Origin: an uncultured Eubacterium sp.
Lineage (GTDB): Bacteria; Bacillota_A; Clostridia; Lachnospirales; Lachnospiraceae
DNA length: 15,720 bases
Reading direction: 5' to 3'
NCBI GenBank assembly: GCA_948468465.1
Contig: CAOKJJ010000117.1
Location: 1 to 15,720 of the forward strand
Shown here: positions 1 through 6,792 of the stretch, one piece after another
Layout: each line of letters begins with the position of its first letter
Position numbering within the stretch: position 1 is the stretch's first letter
The notes under the pieces: generated by a model
What the model was told of the DNA's origin: nothing
Databases searched by the model: none
Seen by the model: only the letters and a program-made list of their open reading frames with translations
Position numbers and translations under genes: made by a program

Positions 1-49
1 GCAAAATGAATATTTCCGGCATTGTAGGTAGTAGGAAAAACTTTCGTAG

Positions 50-472
50 CAAGCACGGGAAAAGGGCAACAACTTAGCCTTTCACTTGATACAGTCCTTT
101 GCGCCGGGGGAAGTGGACTATGAGAAAGCCCATGAGATCGGGCGGCAGCTTGCCGACGCGGTAACAAAGGGGCAGCATGAGTATGTACTCACGACGCACA
201 TTGACAAGGGGCATATCCACAATCACATTATTTTCTGCGCGGTCAACTTCGTAGATCATCACAAGTACGTTTCCAACAAGCGGACGTATTACGGCATACG
301 GAACATGAGCGACAAGCTGTGCCGGGACAACGGGCTTTCCGTGGTCGTCCCCGGCAAGGGAAGCAAGGGAAAGAGCTATGCGGAGTACCAAGCGGAGAAA
401 ACCGGGACAAGCTGGAAAGGCAAGCTGAAAACCGCCGTGGACGCGCTCATTCCCCAAGTTTCCAGCTTTGAG
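50..472 (+). pseudogene. Relaxase (mobilization nuclease) fragment, truncated at both ends
   Basis: An open frame of about 141 codons reads like the catalytic part of the relaxases of Clostridia integrative and mobilizable elements, which nick oriT and stay covalently bound to the transferred strand. The HUH metal-binding motif HIDKGHIHNH is intact (bases 197-226), and the family-typical stretches NNLAFHLIQSF and YYGIRNMSDKL flank it. The frame is closed by TAG at 47-49, so the N-terminus with the catalytic tyrosine is missing. Homology stops after VSSFE at base 472. The frame then runs about 30 unrelated codons to a stop at 560-562. Full-length relaxases of this type are several hundred residues long. 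Base composition is richer in GC than the DNA just downstream. I read it as a decayed remnant of a mobile element; family recognition is from memory of the conserved motifs. Confidence 0.8.
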
Positions 473-664
473 CAACATAAATCCCTTACCATGTCAGAAA
501 TGCGTCCCCAATGCCTTGTAAATCAAGGCTTTTTTGAGATAATCAACCATTTTATATTATAATTGTAGTTTAGATAAACGTAGAAAATGCAATGAAATAA
601 CGGCGGATACAGTATAATGACAGCTGTTTTGCAGTGGCTCAAGCTGTCGGATTATTTGCATTTT
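473..664. other. Junk-like spacer between relaxase remnant and XRE gene
   Basis: About 190 AT-rich bases with no supportable gene. It holds the hairpin at 513-535, a TATAAT-like hexamer at 613-618 with no good -35 partner, and a 6-bp inverted repeat (GACAGC at 619-624, GCTGTC at 643-648) with an 18-base loop. Probably element-end debris. Confidence 0.4.
513..535 (+). terminator. Rho-independent terminator-like hairpin
   Basis: A perfect 6-bp stem, GCCTTG with CAAGGC, encloses a 5-base loop and is followed directly by six T residues (530-535). It lies just after the relaxase homology ends. It could be the terminator of whatever gene originally lay there. The stem is short, so strength is uncertain. 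Confidence 0.55.
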
Positions 665-958
665 TCAGTTATTTTGATTTTTATCCCGAAAGGCATTGAT
701 CACCTGGGAGACAATTTTTATATCATCTTTTGTCAGTCCGGAGACTTCTAATCTTTCGATCTTATCAATGCCCAGCAGGTAGTCCGTGCTCACATGAAAA
801 ACTGCAGCCAGCTTCACTAAGATCGCAGGCGATGGTATGCGTTCCTGCAATTCATAAAAGGATATGACAGATTTGGTTACGCCGATTTGCGCTGCTAATT
901 GTTTTTGTGTTAACCCAGCCTCATGACGTAATTTTTTTAGGGTCTTTCCAAAGTTCAT
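665..958 (-). CDS. XRE-family helix-turn-helix regulator
   Basis: A 97-residue protein made mostly of one Cro/CI-type helix-turn-helix (residues about 5-60). The classic pattern is seen: LRHEAGLTQKQLAAQIGV, then the recognition helix TKSVISFYE, then LVKLAAVFHVSTDYLLG. The C-terminal tail (GLTKDDIKIVSQVINAF) is typical of the small regulators carried on Firmicutes mobile elements and chromosomal accessory loci; it may help dimerization. The ATG is preceded by GGAG ten bases upstream. A TATAAT hexamer on the same strand (plus-strand 1013-1018) could be its -10, with no convincing -35. Such proteins commonly bind near their own promoter. Its neighbour on one side is a mobile-element remnant and on the other a housekeeping-type radical SAM gene, so its targets cannot be told from context. 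Confidence 0.9.
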   Translation of the reverse strand: MNFGKTLKKLRHEAGLTQKQLAAQIGVTKSVISFYELQERIPSPAILVKLAAVFHVSTDYLLGIDKIERLEVSGLTKDDIKIVSQVINAFRDKNQNN

Positions 959-1202
959 AAATCCAATTCTCCACTTTATTTAACTTCCTCTTTGCTTATG
1001 TATACAAATCCCATTATAGTAATATTTATATATTACCTTCCATTGGAACGAAACGGGTGTCTTCTATTGTCATTAAATATGAAATCGGTTGATTGCAAAC
1101 AAGTTTTTTAGTATTATAGTGGAATATCCTTTTTGGATACAGGGTGTTTTCTGACAGGCAGGAAAGACTATGGCAGATGATAAGGGCAGCAGATGCATGC
1201 TG
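959..1202. other. Intergenic region between XRE gene and radical SAM gene
   Basis: An AT-rich spacer of 244 bases. It includes a minus-strand TATAAT at 1013-1018, a near-palindrome TTCCATTGGAA at about 1038-1048 that could be an operator, and a weak 5-bp hairpin TATCC/GGATA at 1125-1139. No gene or clear terminator is seen. Confidence 0.35.
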
Positions 1203-2192
1203 TTATTGAAAATATTTGCCCTGCCATGTATTGCGCTCCCGAAAGCGACGGGTAAACAAGTTTAAAACCATTTTTTTATCGGCACTCCAGCGGGGAGCGA
1301 TGAGCAGTTTTTTCGGGCCATCTCCGGTAAGCCGGTGGATGACGATGGAAGGCGGCAGATACTCCAGACAGGTAATGACAAAATCTACGTATTCATCTGC
1401 GGTAAAAAGCGGAAATGGCTGCTGTTCATACAATACGGCCAAATCGGTTCCTTTTAAAACATGCAGCAGCTGCAGTTTGATTCCGTCAATGGCAGGGGAA
1501 AAATGCGCAAGGTAATTAACGGATTCCAGCATTTGCGCATAAGATTCGCCTGGCAGGCCGAGAATCAGATGGACGATAACGGTGAGCCCTGCGTCTTTTA
1601 GCCGCTTTATGGTGTCTTCGAAACAGGAAAGTGGATAGCCGCGGCGGATAAATACCGCTGTGTTTGCATGGATTGTTTGAAGGCCCAATTCTACCCATAC
1701 CGGCTTTTCTTGATTTAATTCATGTAAAAGCTGGATTTTTTCTGGCTCCAGACAGTCCGGGCGGGTGGCTATGGACAGCGCTGCGATATCTGGCCTTATG
1801 ATTGCCGCGTGAAACAGACGGCTTAATTCACAGACAGGGGCATACGTGTTTGTAAAGGATTGAAAATAGGCGATATAGCGTCCGTCGGCGCACATTTTTT
1901 TGGAAACGAGCTGTTTTGCGGCTTCTATCTGTTTTCCAATATCCCAAACAGCTGGATGCTCTGAAAAAGAACCGCCGGCAGCAAACTCACCGGAACCGCC
2001 GGCGCTGCAGAAAATACAGCCTCTATGCCCAATGTTTCCATCCCGGTTCGGACAAGTCATGCCTGCATGCAAAGATAATTTATATACTTTTGTGCCGAAG
2101 GTTTGTTTCAGCCAGGTATTCAGGGAGTAGTAAGGGAGTCCGTTCCATAGTTCTTTTGGACAGCTGATATCGTTCGTTTGCGCAGAATTCAT
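1203..2192 (-). CDS. TIGR01212/YhcC-like radical SAM protein
   Basis: A protein of 329 residues. The radical SAM 4Fe-4S site is seen as CPNRDGNIGHRGCIFC near residue 45, the longer cysteine spacing characteristic of the YhcC/TIGR01212 group rather than plain CxxxCxxC. Just downstream is the glycine-rich SGEFAAGG, then YFQSFTNTYAP, and later LGLQTIHANTA and VHLILGLPGES, all typical of this group. Cofactor: S-adenosylmethionine and an iron-sulfur cluster. The substrate of the family is not firmly known; the relation to tRNA-modifying Elp3 enzymes is by fold only. I prefer the ATG at 2192, with AAGGA eleven bases upstream, over a TTG at 2201 that sits only two bases from that site. It is transcribed alone and diverges from the acyltransferase pair. 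Confidence 0.9.
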   Translation of the reverse strand: MNSAQTNDISCPKELWNGLPYYSLNTWLKQTFGTKVYKLSLHAGMTCPNRDGNIGHRGCIFCSAGGSGEFAAGGSFSEHPAVWDIGKQIEAAKQLVSKKMCADGRYIAYFQSFTNTYAPVCELSRLFHAAIIRPDIAALSIATRPDCLEPEKIQLLHELNQEKPVWVELGLQTIHANTAVFIRRGYPLSCFEDTIKRLKDAGLTVIVHLILGLPGESYAQMLESVNYLAHFSPAIDGIKLQLLHVLKGTDLAVLYEQQPFPLFTADEYVDFVITCLEYLPPSIVIHRLTGDGPKKLLIAPRWSADKKMVLNLFTRRFRERNTWQGKYFQ

Positions 2193-2426
2193 TTTTAACA
2201 AGTTCCTTTCTCATTCACAGTCTTATTTAGATGTATGATTGTACAGTTTACCATGCTGCAGAACAATTTTCAAACCCCTGTTGTTTGATGAAAATTCCGA
2301 TCAGAGGCAGTGCGCTGCGGATATTATAATTGCATGTCAGAACCAGAAAAAGGTATTAATGTATTTATAATCTAAGCGCATTATCATCTAGGAAAAGTAT
2401 TGATAAAAAGAAAAGAGAGAAGAACG
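2193..2426. promoter_or_regulatory. Divergent promoter region of radical SAM and MBOAT genes
   Basis: This spacer separates two divergent genes, so it must hold promoters for both. On the plus strand, TATAAT hexamers occur at 2325-2330 and 2366-2371, either of which could be a -10 for the acyltransferase gene. Neither has a good -35 at 16-18 bases. No riboswitch or terminator is recognized. Confidence 0.35.
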
Positions 2427-3923
2427 ATGCTGTTTCATTCGTTGGAATTTTTAATTTATTTTCCGGTGGTAGTGCTTGTATATTTTCTGATACCTAAAAA
2501 ATTTAAAACAGTTTGGCTGCTCGCTGCCAGTTATTATTTTTACATGAACTGGAACGTCAGGCATACATTTTTAATCGCGTTTTCCACATTTGTAACATGG
2601 GTTGGCGGATTGCTGCTGGGCAGATGTCAGGAGCGGGGAAAAAAGGCGAAATGGATTGTTGCAGTCGGCATTGCTGTTAACCTAAGCATGCTGCTGTTTT
2701 TTAAGTATTTTGACTTTATCATTTCCAATATAAACAGCCTGTTTGCTAAGGTCGGATTTGCGTCTGTGGAAAAGCCGTTTGATGTAATGCTTCCTGTGGG
2801 GATTTCCTTTTATACATTTCAGGCGCTTGGCTATCTGATAGATGTGTACCGAAAGGATATCGAACCGGAAAATAACCTGTTTCGTTATGCGTTGTTCGTT
2901 TCATTTTTTCCTCAATTGGTAGCCGGTCCCATCGAGCGTTCTGAAAATCTGCTCCGACAGATTCGGCAGATCAGGAAAATGGACCGTGCAAAACTATTCA
3001 ACTATGACAGAATCGCCAGCGGACTTATTTTGATGCTCTGGGGATTTTTCCAGAAACTGGTCATCGCGGACAGGCTTTGCATTTTCGTGGACCATGTATA
3101 TGCATCCTGGCATTTTTATGGAACCGTGGAACTGGCTGCTGCTACTGTAGCATTTTCCATACAGATTTATTGTGATTTCGCAAGTTATTCAACCATTGCG
3201 ATGGGCGCGGCTAAAGTCATGGGATTTACGCTGATGGAAAATTTTCGTACGCCCTATTTTTCAAAAAGCATCCGGGAGTTTTGGCGCAGATGGCATATAT
3301 CTTTAAGCACCTGGTTTAAAGATTATCTGTATATACCACTGGGCGGCAGCCGCTGCAGGACCGTGCGAAGATATCTGAACCTGTTTGTTACGTTTTTAGT
3401 CAGCGGATTCTGGCATGGCGCGAGCTGGCATTATGTATGCTGGGGCGCGATACATGGAGTTTATCAGATCGTTGGAACTATGACAGACGGACTGCGCAGG
3501 AAGCTTCGAAAAAAAGCCGGCGTAAATACAAGGGCATTTAGCTGCAGAGCCGGACAGACGGCAGTGACATATGCGCTGACTTTGTTTGGATTAGTCTTTT
3601 TTCGGTCTGAATCATTAAAAAGCGCGTTCGGATGCATCCAAAGGGTGTTTACAAAGCCAAATTTGTGGGCGCTGACCGACGGTACGCTGCTCACACTTGG
3701 CCTGGAGTCAGCGGAAATGCTGATTTTGTTCGCGTCGCTGATCATACTGCTGCTTGTCAGTCTGATTAGAGAGTACAGAAATGAAACATTGGATTTATTT
3801 CTGGCGAGGCAGAGTATCTGGTTTCGGTGGCTTGTAATTATCGTATTGTTTGCGTTTATTTTTTTGTTCGGCATGTATGGGCCGGATTATGATGAGAGCC
3901 AGTTTATATACTTTCAATTTTAA
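2427..3923 (+). CDS. MBOAT-family O-acyltransferase (AlgI/DltB-like)
   Basis: A polytopic membrane protein of 498 residues, the normal length for AlgI-type acyltransferases. These move an acyl group, usually acetyl, across the membrane onto an extracytoplasmic glycan or wall polymer. Family marks: the N-terminus MLFHSLEFLIYFP, LPVGISFYTFQ (122-132), FFPQLVAGPIE (160-170), the block EFWRRWHISLSTWFKDYLYI around 284-303, and FWHGASWHYVCWGAIHG (328-344) containing the invariant histidine, here His343. About ten hydrophobic segments are visible. The ATG at 2427 with GAGAAG upstream is chosen over an in-frame TTG at 2400. The next gene, 77 bases on, is an SGNH-like protein, the usual partner. The acceptor polymer cannot be told from sequence; no glycan synthesis genes are present in the window. 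Confidence 0.92.
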   Translation: MLFHSLEFLIYFPVVVLVYFLIPKKFKTVWLLAASYYFYMNWNVRHTFLIAFSTFVTWVGGLLLGRCQERGKKAKWIVAVGIAVNLSMLLFFKYFDFIISNINSLFAKVGFASVEKPFDVMLPVGISFYTFQALGYLIDVYRKDIEPENNLFRYALFVSFFPQLVAGPIERSENLLRQIRQIRKMDRAKLFNYDRIASGLILMLWGFFQKLVIADRLCIFVDHVYASWHFYGTVELAAATVAFSIQIYCDFASYSTIAMGAAKVMGFTLMENFRTPYFSKSIREFWRRWHISLSTWFKDYLYIPLGGSRCRTVRRYLNLFVTFLVSGFWHGASWHYVCWGAIHGVYQIVGTMTDGLRRKLRKKAGVNTRAFSCRAGQTAVTYALTLFGLVFFRSESLKSAFGCIQRVFTKPNLWALTDGTLLTLGLESAEMLILFASLIILLLVSLIREYRNETLDLFLARQSIWFRWLVIIVLFAFIFLFGMYGPDYDESQFIYFQF

Positions 3924-4000
3924 TGCATACAGTTCCATATTATATTTCAAAAAATAAAATACATGTTTAATTACATGAAAATCTGTGATGAGGTGCGGTT

Positions 4001-5053
4001 ATGAAAAATTTATTAAAAGCAGTTATTTTTTGCACAGTGCTGATAGCGTTCGGCATGACTTTAAATTACATAACGTTAAATCGGACAAGCGAAGGATGTA
4101 TTCAGCTGACAGATTTTTACGAGCTGGAAAAAGATCAGGTAGACGTACTGTGTATTGGAAGCAGCCATGTTTATTATGGTATGAATACCTGCCGATGGTA
4201 TGATGAATATGGCATTGCCGGTTATCTGCTGGCATCGCCCGGACAGCCGGTTTGGATTAGCTATTATTTGCTGGAGGAAGCTTTAAAAACACAAAGCCCA
4301 AAGCTTGTGATCTTAGATACCGGTACGATGTACCGCAAGGAGGAAGATTTTGGCGCCTATTCCTGGGAGACGCTTATCAGTATGAAACCCTCTGCCACAA
4401 AATGGAAGGCAATCCAGGCAGTCAACCAATATGGGGAATTTTTGGATGAACTGGGAGCATTTTTTTCATTTCCTTACTATCATACACGCTTCTTTTCGCT
4501 GACAAGCGAAGATTTCAACAATACGAAAGAGATTCGTTATCTTGGATACAAACCGGATTTTGCGAAGATATCTGTAAAAGAACTGGCAAAGTGGGAAGAA
4601 AACGGACAGCGGAAATTAGATGAAAGTCCGTTCTGCGGAAACATACAGGCGATTACGGAACGAACCGAATACTATCTGAGGGAATTTATAAAGCTATGCC
4701 AGGAAAAAGGCATTCCTATGATACTTGTGAACTCTCCGTTTGCGAATCAGGTAGAAGAAAAGCAGAGAGCGGACGATTATATTCAAAAAATAGCGCAGGA
4801 ATATGGCGTTCCTATGATACAAGGCAACCAATATATAGAAGAAATGCAGATCCGCTTTGCAGACGACCTGCTGGATGCTTCTCATTTGAATTATTACGGA
4901 AGTATCAAATATACTGACTTTTTGGCAGCATGGATAAAAGAAAACCTCCATCTTCCGGACCGCCGAGGTGATGCGGCATATGAAAAATGGGCGCAAATCA
5001 CTGATCTTTTCCAACGGCAGGAATTAAATGGCAGGAACCTTACAGAATATTAA
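4001..5053 (+). CDS. SGNH-like acyl-transfer partner of the MBOAT protein
   Basis: A protein of 350 residues with one N-terminal hydrophobic segment (residues about 5-25) acting as signal anchor, so the rest should face outside. The catalytic blocks of an SGNH/GDSL-like esterase or acyltransferase are seen: GSSHVYYG (53-60, likely nucleophile Ser55) and DASHLNYYG (292-300, with Asp292 and His295). This places it with the AlgJ/AlgX/DltD-like partners that take the acyl group delivered by an MBOAT protein and put it on the polymer, or that hydrolyse it. It follows the MBOAT gene on the same strand. The ATG has GAGGTG upstream. Its stop codon overlaps the stop of the convergent ferredoxin gene. 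The direction of reaction (transfer or removal) is inference. Confidence 0.8.
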   Translation: MKNLLKAVIFCTVLIAFGMTLNYITLNRTSEGCIQLTDFYELEKDQVDVLCIGSSHVYYGMNTCRWYDEYGIAGYLLASPGQPVWISYYLLEEALKTQSPKLVILDTGTMYRKEEDFGAYSWETLISMKPSATKWKAIQAVNQYGEFLDELGAFFSFPYYHTRFFSLTSEDFNNTKEIRYLGYKPDFAKISVKELAKWEENGQRKLDESPFCGNIQAITERTEYYLREFIKLCQEKGIPMILVNSPFANQVEEKQRADDYIQKIAQEYGVPMIQGNQYIEEMQIRFADDLLDASHLNYYGSIKYTDFLAAWIKENLHLPDRRGDAAYEKWAQITDLFQRQELNGRNLTEY

Positions 5054-5910
5054 TTCCTAAGACGCATACAAAAGTCTATGGCATGCTGTGCGCATACTTT
5101 TTTGCATTCCCCGCAATGAATACATTCCGGATGGTTAACCTCCTGTACCGGATCTATCTGCATCCCGCATGCTTTCCTGCAAGCGCCGCATCCAGTGCAT
5201 TTTTCTTTATCCACGCGATAACGGAACACCGCGATCGGCTGAAACACAGAATATATCGCTCCTAACGGACATATATACTTACAAAACGGACGGTAAATGA
5301 TCATCGCCAGTAAAATCGTAACAAGCAGCAGCACATTTTTCCACACATACAGCCAGCCCAATGCACTATGCATCGCCTGATTCAGCAGCACGAGCGGAAT
5401 GCCGCCCTCCAGCGTTCCTGCCGGACATATCAGCTTGCAAAAGAACGGCGCCCCCTGTCCCAGAACATCCGTCACACAAAGCGGCAGCAGAATCACAAAC
5501 AGCAGCAAAACCACATATTTCAGCTTTCTCAAAAGCCTGTCTCCTCTGAATGTGCTTACTTTTACCGGAAGAGGAATCTTATGCAGCAGCTCCTGCACAA
5601 GTCCAAACGGGCACAGCCACCCACAGGCAAATCTTCCTGCGATCGCCCCAATCAGCATAAGAAATCCAGCTATATAAAATGCAAACTTAAAATTCCAGCT
5701 CCCGATAACCGCCTGCATGGCACCAATCGGACAGGAGCCAAGCGCCCCTGGACAGGAATAACAGTTTAATCCGGGCACACATAATTTTTTCAGCTTTCCA
5801 CGATAAATTTTACCTTGTGCAAAGCCAGCTAAATATCCGTTAGACAGCAGCGCCCAAATTGCCTGTATTTTGTGCCGGTGCCAGTCTCCCGTTTTTTTCT
5901 TCTTATCCAA
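5050..5910 (-). CDS. NapH-like membrane polyferredoxin (4Fe-4S binding)
   Basis: A protein of 286 residues with about five membrane segments and two kinds of cysteine clusters. In the membrane part: NCYSCPGALGSCP (49-61), CGWLCPFG (96-103), CKLICPAG (158-165) and CKYICPLG (210-217), the Cx3CP pattern of the NapH/NosR/CcoG group. At the C-terminus are two ferredoxin motifs, CTGCGACRKAC (238-248) and CIHCGECKKVC (263-273), for two cytoplasmic 4Fe-4S clusters. It should pass electrons between the cytoplasm and the outer face of the membrane. The start is a TTG that overlaps the stop of the upstream CXXC mini-protein, and no in-frame ATG exists before residue 65, so the TTG is favoured. With the TlpA lipoprotein upstream it likely supplies reducing power to extracytoplasmic thiols; that role is inference. 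Confidence 0.9.
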   Translation of the reverse strand: MDKKKKTGDWHRHKIQAIWALLSNGYLAGFAQGKIYRGKLKKLCVPGLNCYSCPGALGSCPIGAMQAVIGSWNFKFAFYIAGFLMLIGAIAGRFACGWLCPFGLVQELLHKIPLPVKVSTFRGDRLLRKLKYVVLLLFVILLPLCVTDVLGQGAPFFCKLICPAGTLEGGIPLVLLNQAMHSALGWLYVWKNVLLLVTILLAMIIYRPFCKYICPLGAIYSVFQPIAVFRYRVDKEKCTGCGACRKACGMQIDPVQEVNHPECIHCGECKKVCAQHAIDFCMRLRN

Positions 5911-6052
5911 TCCCTATACACTCCATGCATATATTCACCGCTTTTTCCCATACGACATTCATTTCGCCGCGGTATATGCCATATGCCATCATTAAAATTC
6001 CCAGAACAGCCGCGCCTATGCCCCGCCAGTCCAGGCGGCCTGTCCCCCTCAA
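5903..6052 (-). CDS. CD1871A-type CXXC membrane mini-protein
   Basis: A small gene of 49 codons that is easily missed because longer frames cover it. The protein has a single hydrophobic helix (GIGAAVLGILMMAYGIY) followed by RGEMNVVWEKAVNICMECIG and a stop. The RGE, the alternating acidic and basic residues and the terminal CxxC (CMEC) match, from memory, the clostridial family named CD1871A, whose members sit between TlpA-like and 4Fe-4S membrane proteins exactly as here. The proposed TTG start has AGGTGA six bases upstream and overlaps the stop of the TlpA gene; a CTG codon 18 bases further on is a less likely start. The stop overlaps the TTG of the ferredoxin gene by 8 bases, indicating translational coupling. 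The CxxC likely lies at the membrane surface and relays thiol redox equivalents. Confidence 0.82.
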   Translation of the reverse strand: MRGTGRLDWRGIGAAVLGILMMAYGIYRGEMNVVWEKAVNICMECIGIG

Positions 6053-6705
6053 GACGCATCACCTGTCAGACTGACCAGCTGTGTCTCCACAATCGTTCTC
6101 CACTCATCCAGACTACGGCTCCCTACATACTCCGTGCCTACAATATTTCCATCCTGATCCACAAAAAATGTTTCCGGTATGGCTTCAATACCTTGTAACC
6201 TGCCGTTTAAAGCGCCTGCATCCGGGATCAGAAACGGATAGGACGCCCCGGTACGTTTCGCAAGCAGTTTTGCTTTTTCTACTGCTTGTTCGTCGACATT
6301 CCCTTCGTCATCAATGGCGTCCAGCACAACGCCTACGACGGAGACTTCCTGCTCCTTCATTTCCTGATGAAGTTTTTCCAAATCCGGAATTTCATTGATG
6401 CACGGTGTACACCATGTTGCAAATACGTTGACCATAGTCAGCTTATCATCCTTTAACATTTCATTTGTATAAGCATTTCCATTGACATCCTCAAGAGAAA
6501 ATTCTCCCAGGCTGGTGACTGGCGCATCATTTTTGGGAACTTCATCGGAAACTGTTTCTGTTTCCTTATTTATTTCATCTGTTTCTATATCCGTATCCGT
6601 CGCGTTCATTGAGCCATCCTGTGTTTCCGCGCATCCTCCCAGCATTAAAACGCATAACATTCCTGCCAGTAAAACCGCATATCGCTTTTTAAAAGGATTT
6701 TTCAT
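6049..6705 (-). CDS. TlpA/ResA-like thioredoxin-fold lipoprotein
   Basis: A protein of 218 residues. A signal peptide with lipobox LGGC ends at Cys25, so it should be lipid-anchored on the outer face of the membrane. A low-complexity acidic linker (residues about 30-65, rich in Thr, Asp and Glu) leads to a thioredoxin-like domain. The active site is WCTPC (98-102, Cys99 and Cys102), with the cis-proline in IEAIPETFF (Pro177) and the typical C-terminal DGNIVG. Members reduce or exchange disulfides outside the membrane. The gene starts at ATG with AAGGAG upstream and heads a three-gene overlapping set with the CXXC mini-protein and the polyferredoxin, which likely feed it electrons. The set sits downstream of the DUF6273 gene, separated by a 9-bp tandem repeat. 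Confidence 0.92.
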   Translation of the reverse strand: MKNPFKKRYAVLLAGMLCVLMLGGCAETQDGSMNATDTDIETDEINKETETVSDEVPKNDAPVTSLGEFSLEDVNGNAYTNEMLKDDKLTMVNVFATWCTPCINEIPDLEKLHQEMKEQEVSVVGVVLDAIDDEGNVDEQAVEKAKLLAKRTGASYPFLIPDAGALNGRLQGIEAIPETFFVDQDGNIVGTEYVGSRSLDEWRTIVETQLVSLTGDAS

Positions 6706-6727
6706 ATGCTCTTATCTCCTTAACTTT

Positions 6728-6790
6728 TATTTCTGCTCTTTCGGCATTTTCAGCCCTTTCAGCATGTTCGGCTCTTTCAGCCCTTTCAGC
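6728..6790 (-). repeat. Seven-copy 9-bp tandem repeat
   Basis: Seven uninterrupted 9-base units of the plus-strand form NNNTTC(A/G)GC fill the spacer between the DUF6273 and TlpA genes, beginning 2 bases past the stop codon of the former and ending just before the TlpA ribosome binding site. Each unit keeps TTC(A/G)GC, and the first three bases vary among CCT, TCT, ATG, ATT and TAT. On the minus strand a unit reads GCYGAANNN, which in one frame would spell repeated Ala-Glu-X. No gene uses this frame convincingly. Confidence 0.9.
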
Positions 6791-6792
6791 AC

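Noticed and set aside
74..478. 134-codon minus-strand frame opposite the relaxase
   Set aside because: It is a shadow of the relaxase frame, which carries the HUH motif.
1125..1139. Hairpin TATCC/GGATA before the radical SAM gene end
   Set aside because: Only five base pairs and no U-tract; not a credible terminator.
3464..3874. 136-codon minus-strand frame inside the MBOAT gene
   Set aside because: It is a shadow of a well-conserved membrane protein gene with no features of its own.
4718..4824. Short direct repeat TTCCTATGATAC within the SGNH gene
   Set aside because: Both copies encode similar hydrophobic strands (IPMIL and VPMIQ), so it follows from protein structure and codon choice.
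5829..6062. 77-codon minus-strand frame over the TlpA/ferredoxin junction
   Set aside because: It is out of frame with the CXXC mini-protein, has no recognizable pattern and a strange composition; the overlapping 5903-6052 frame matches a known small family.
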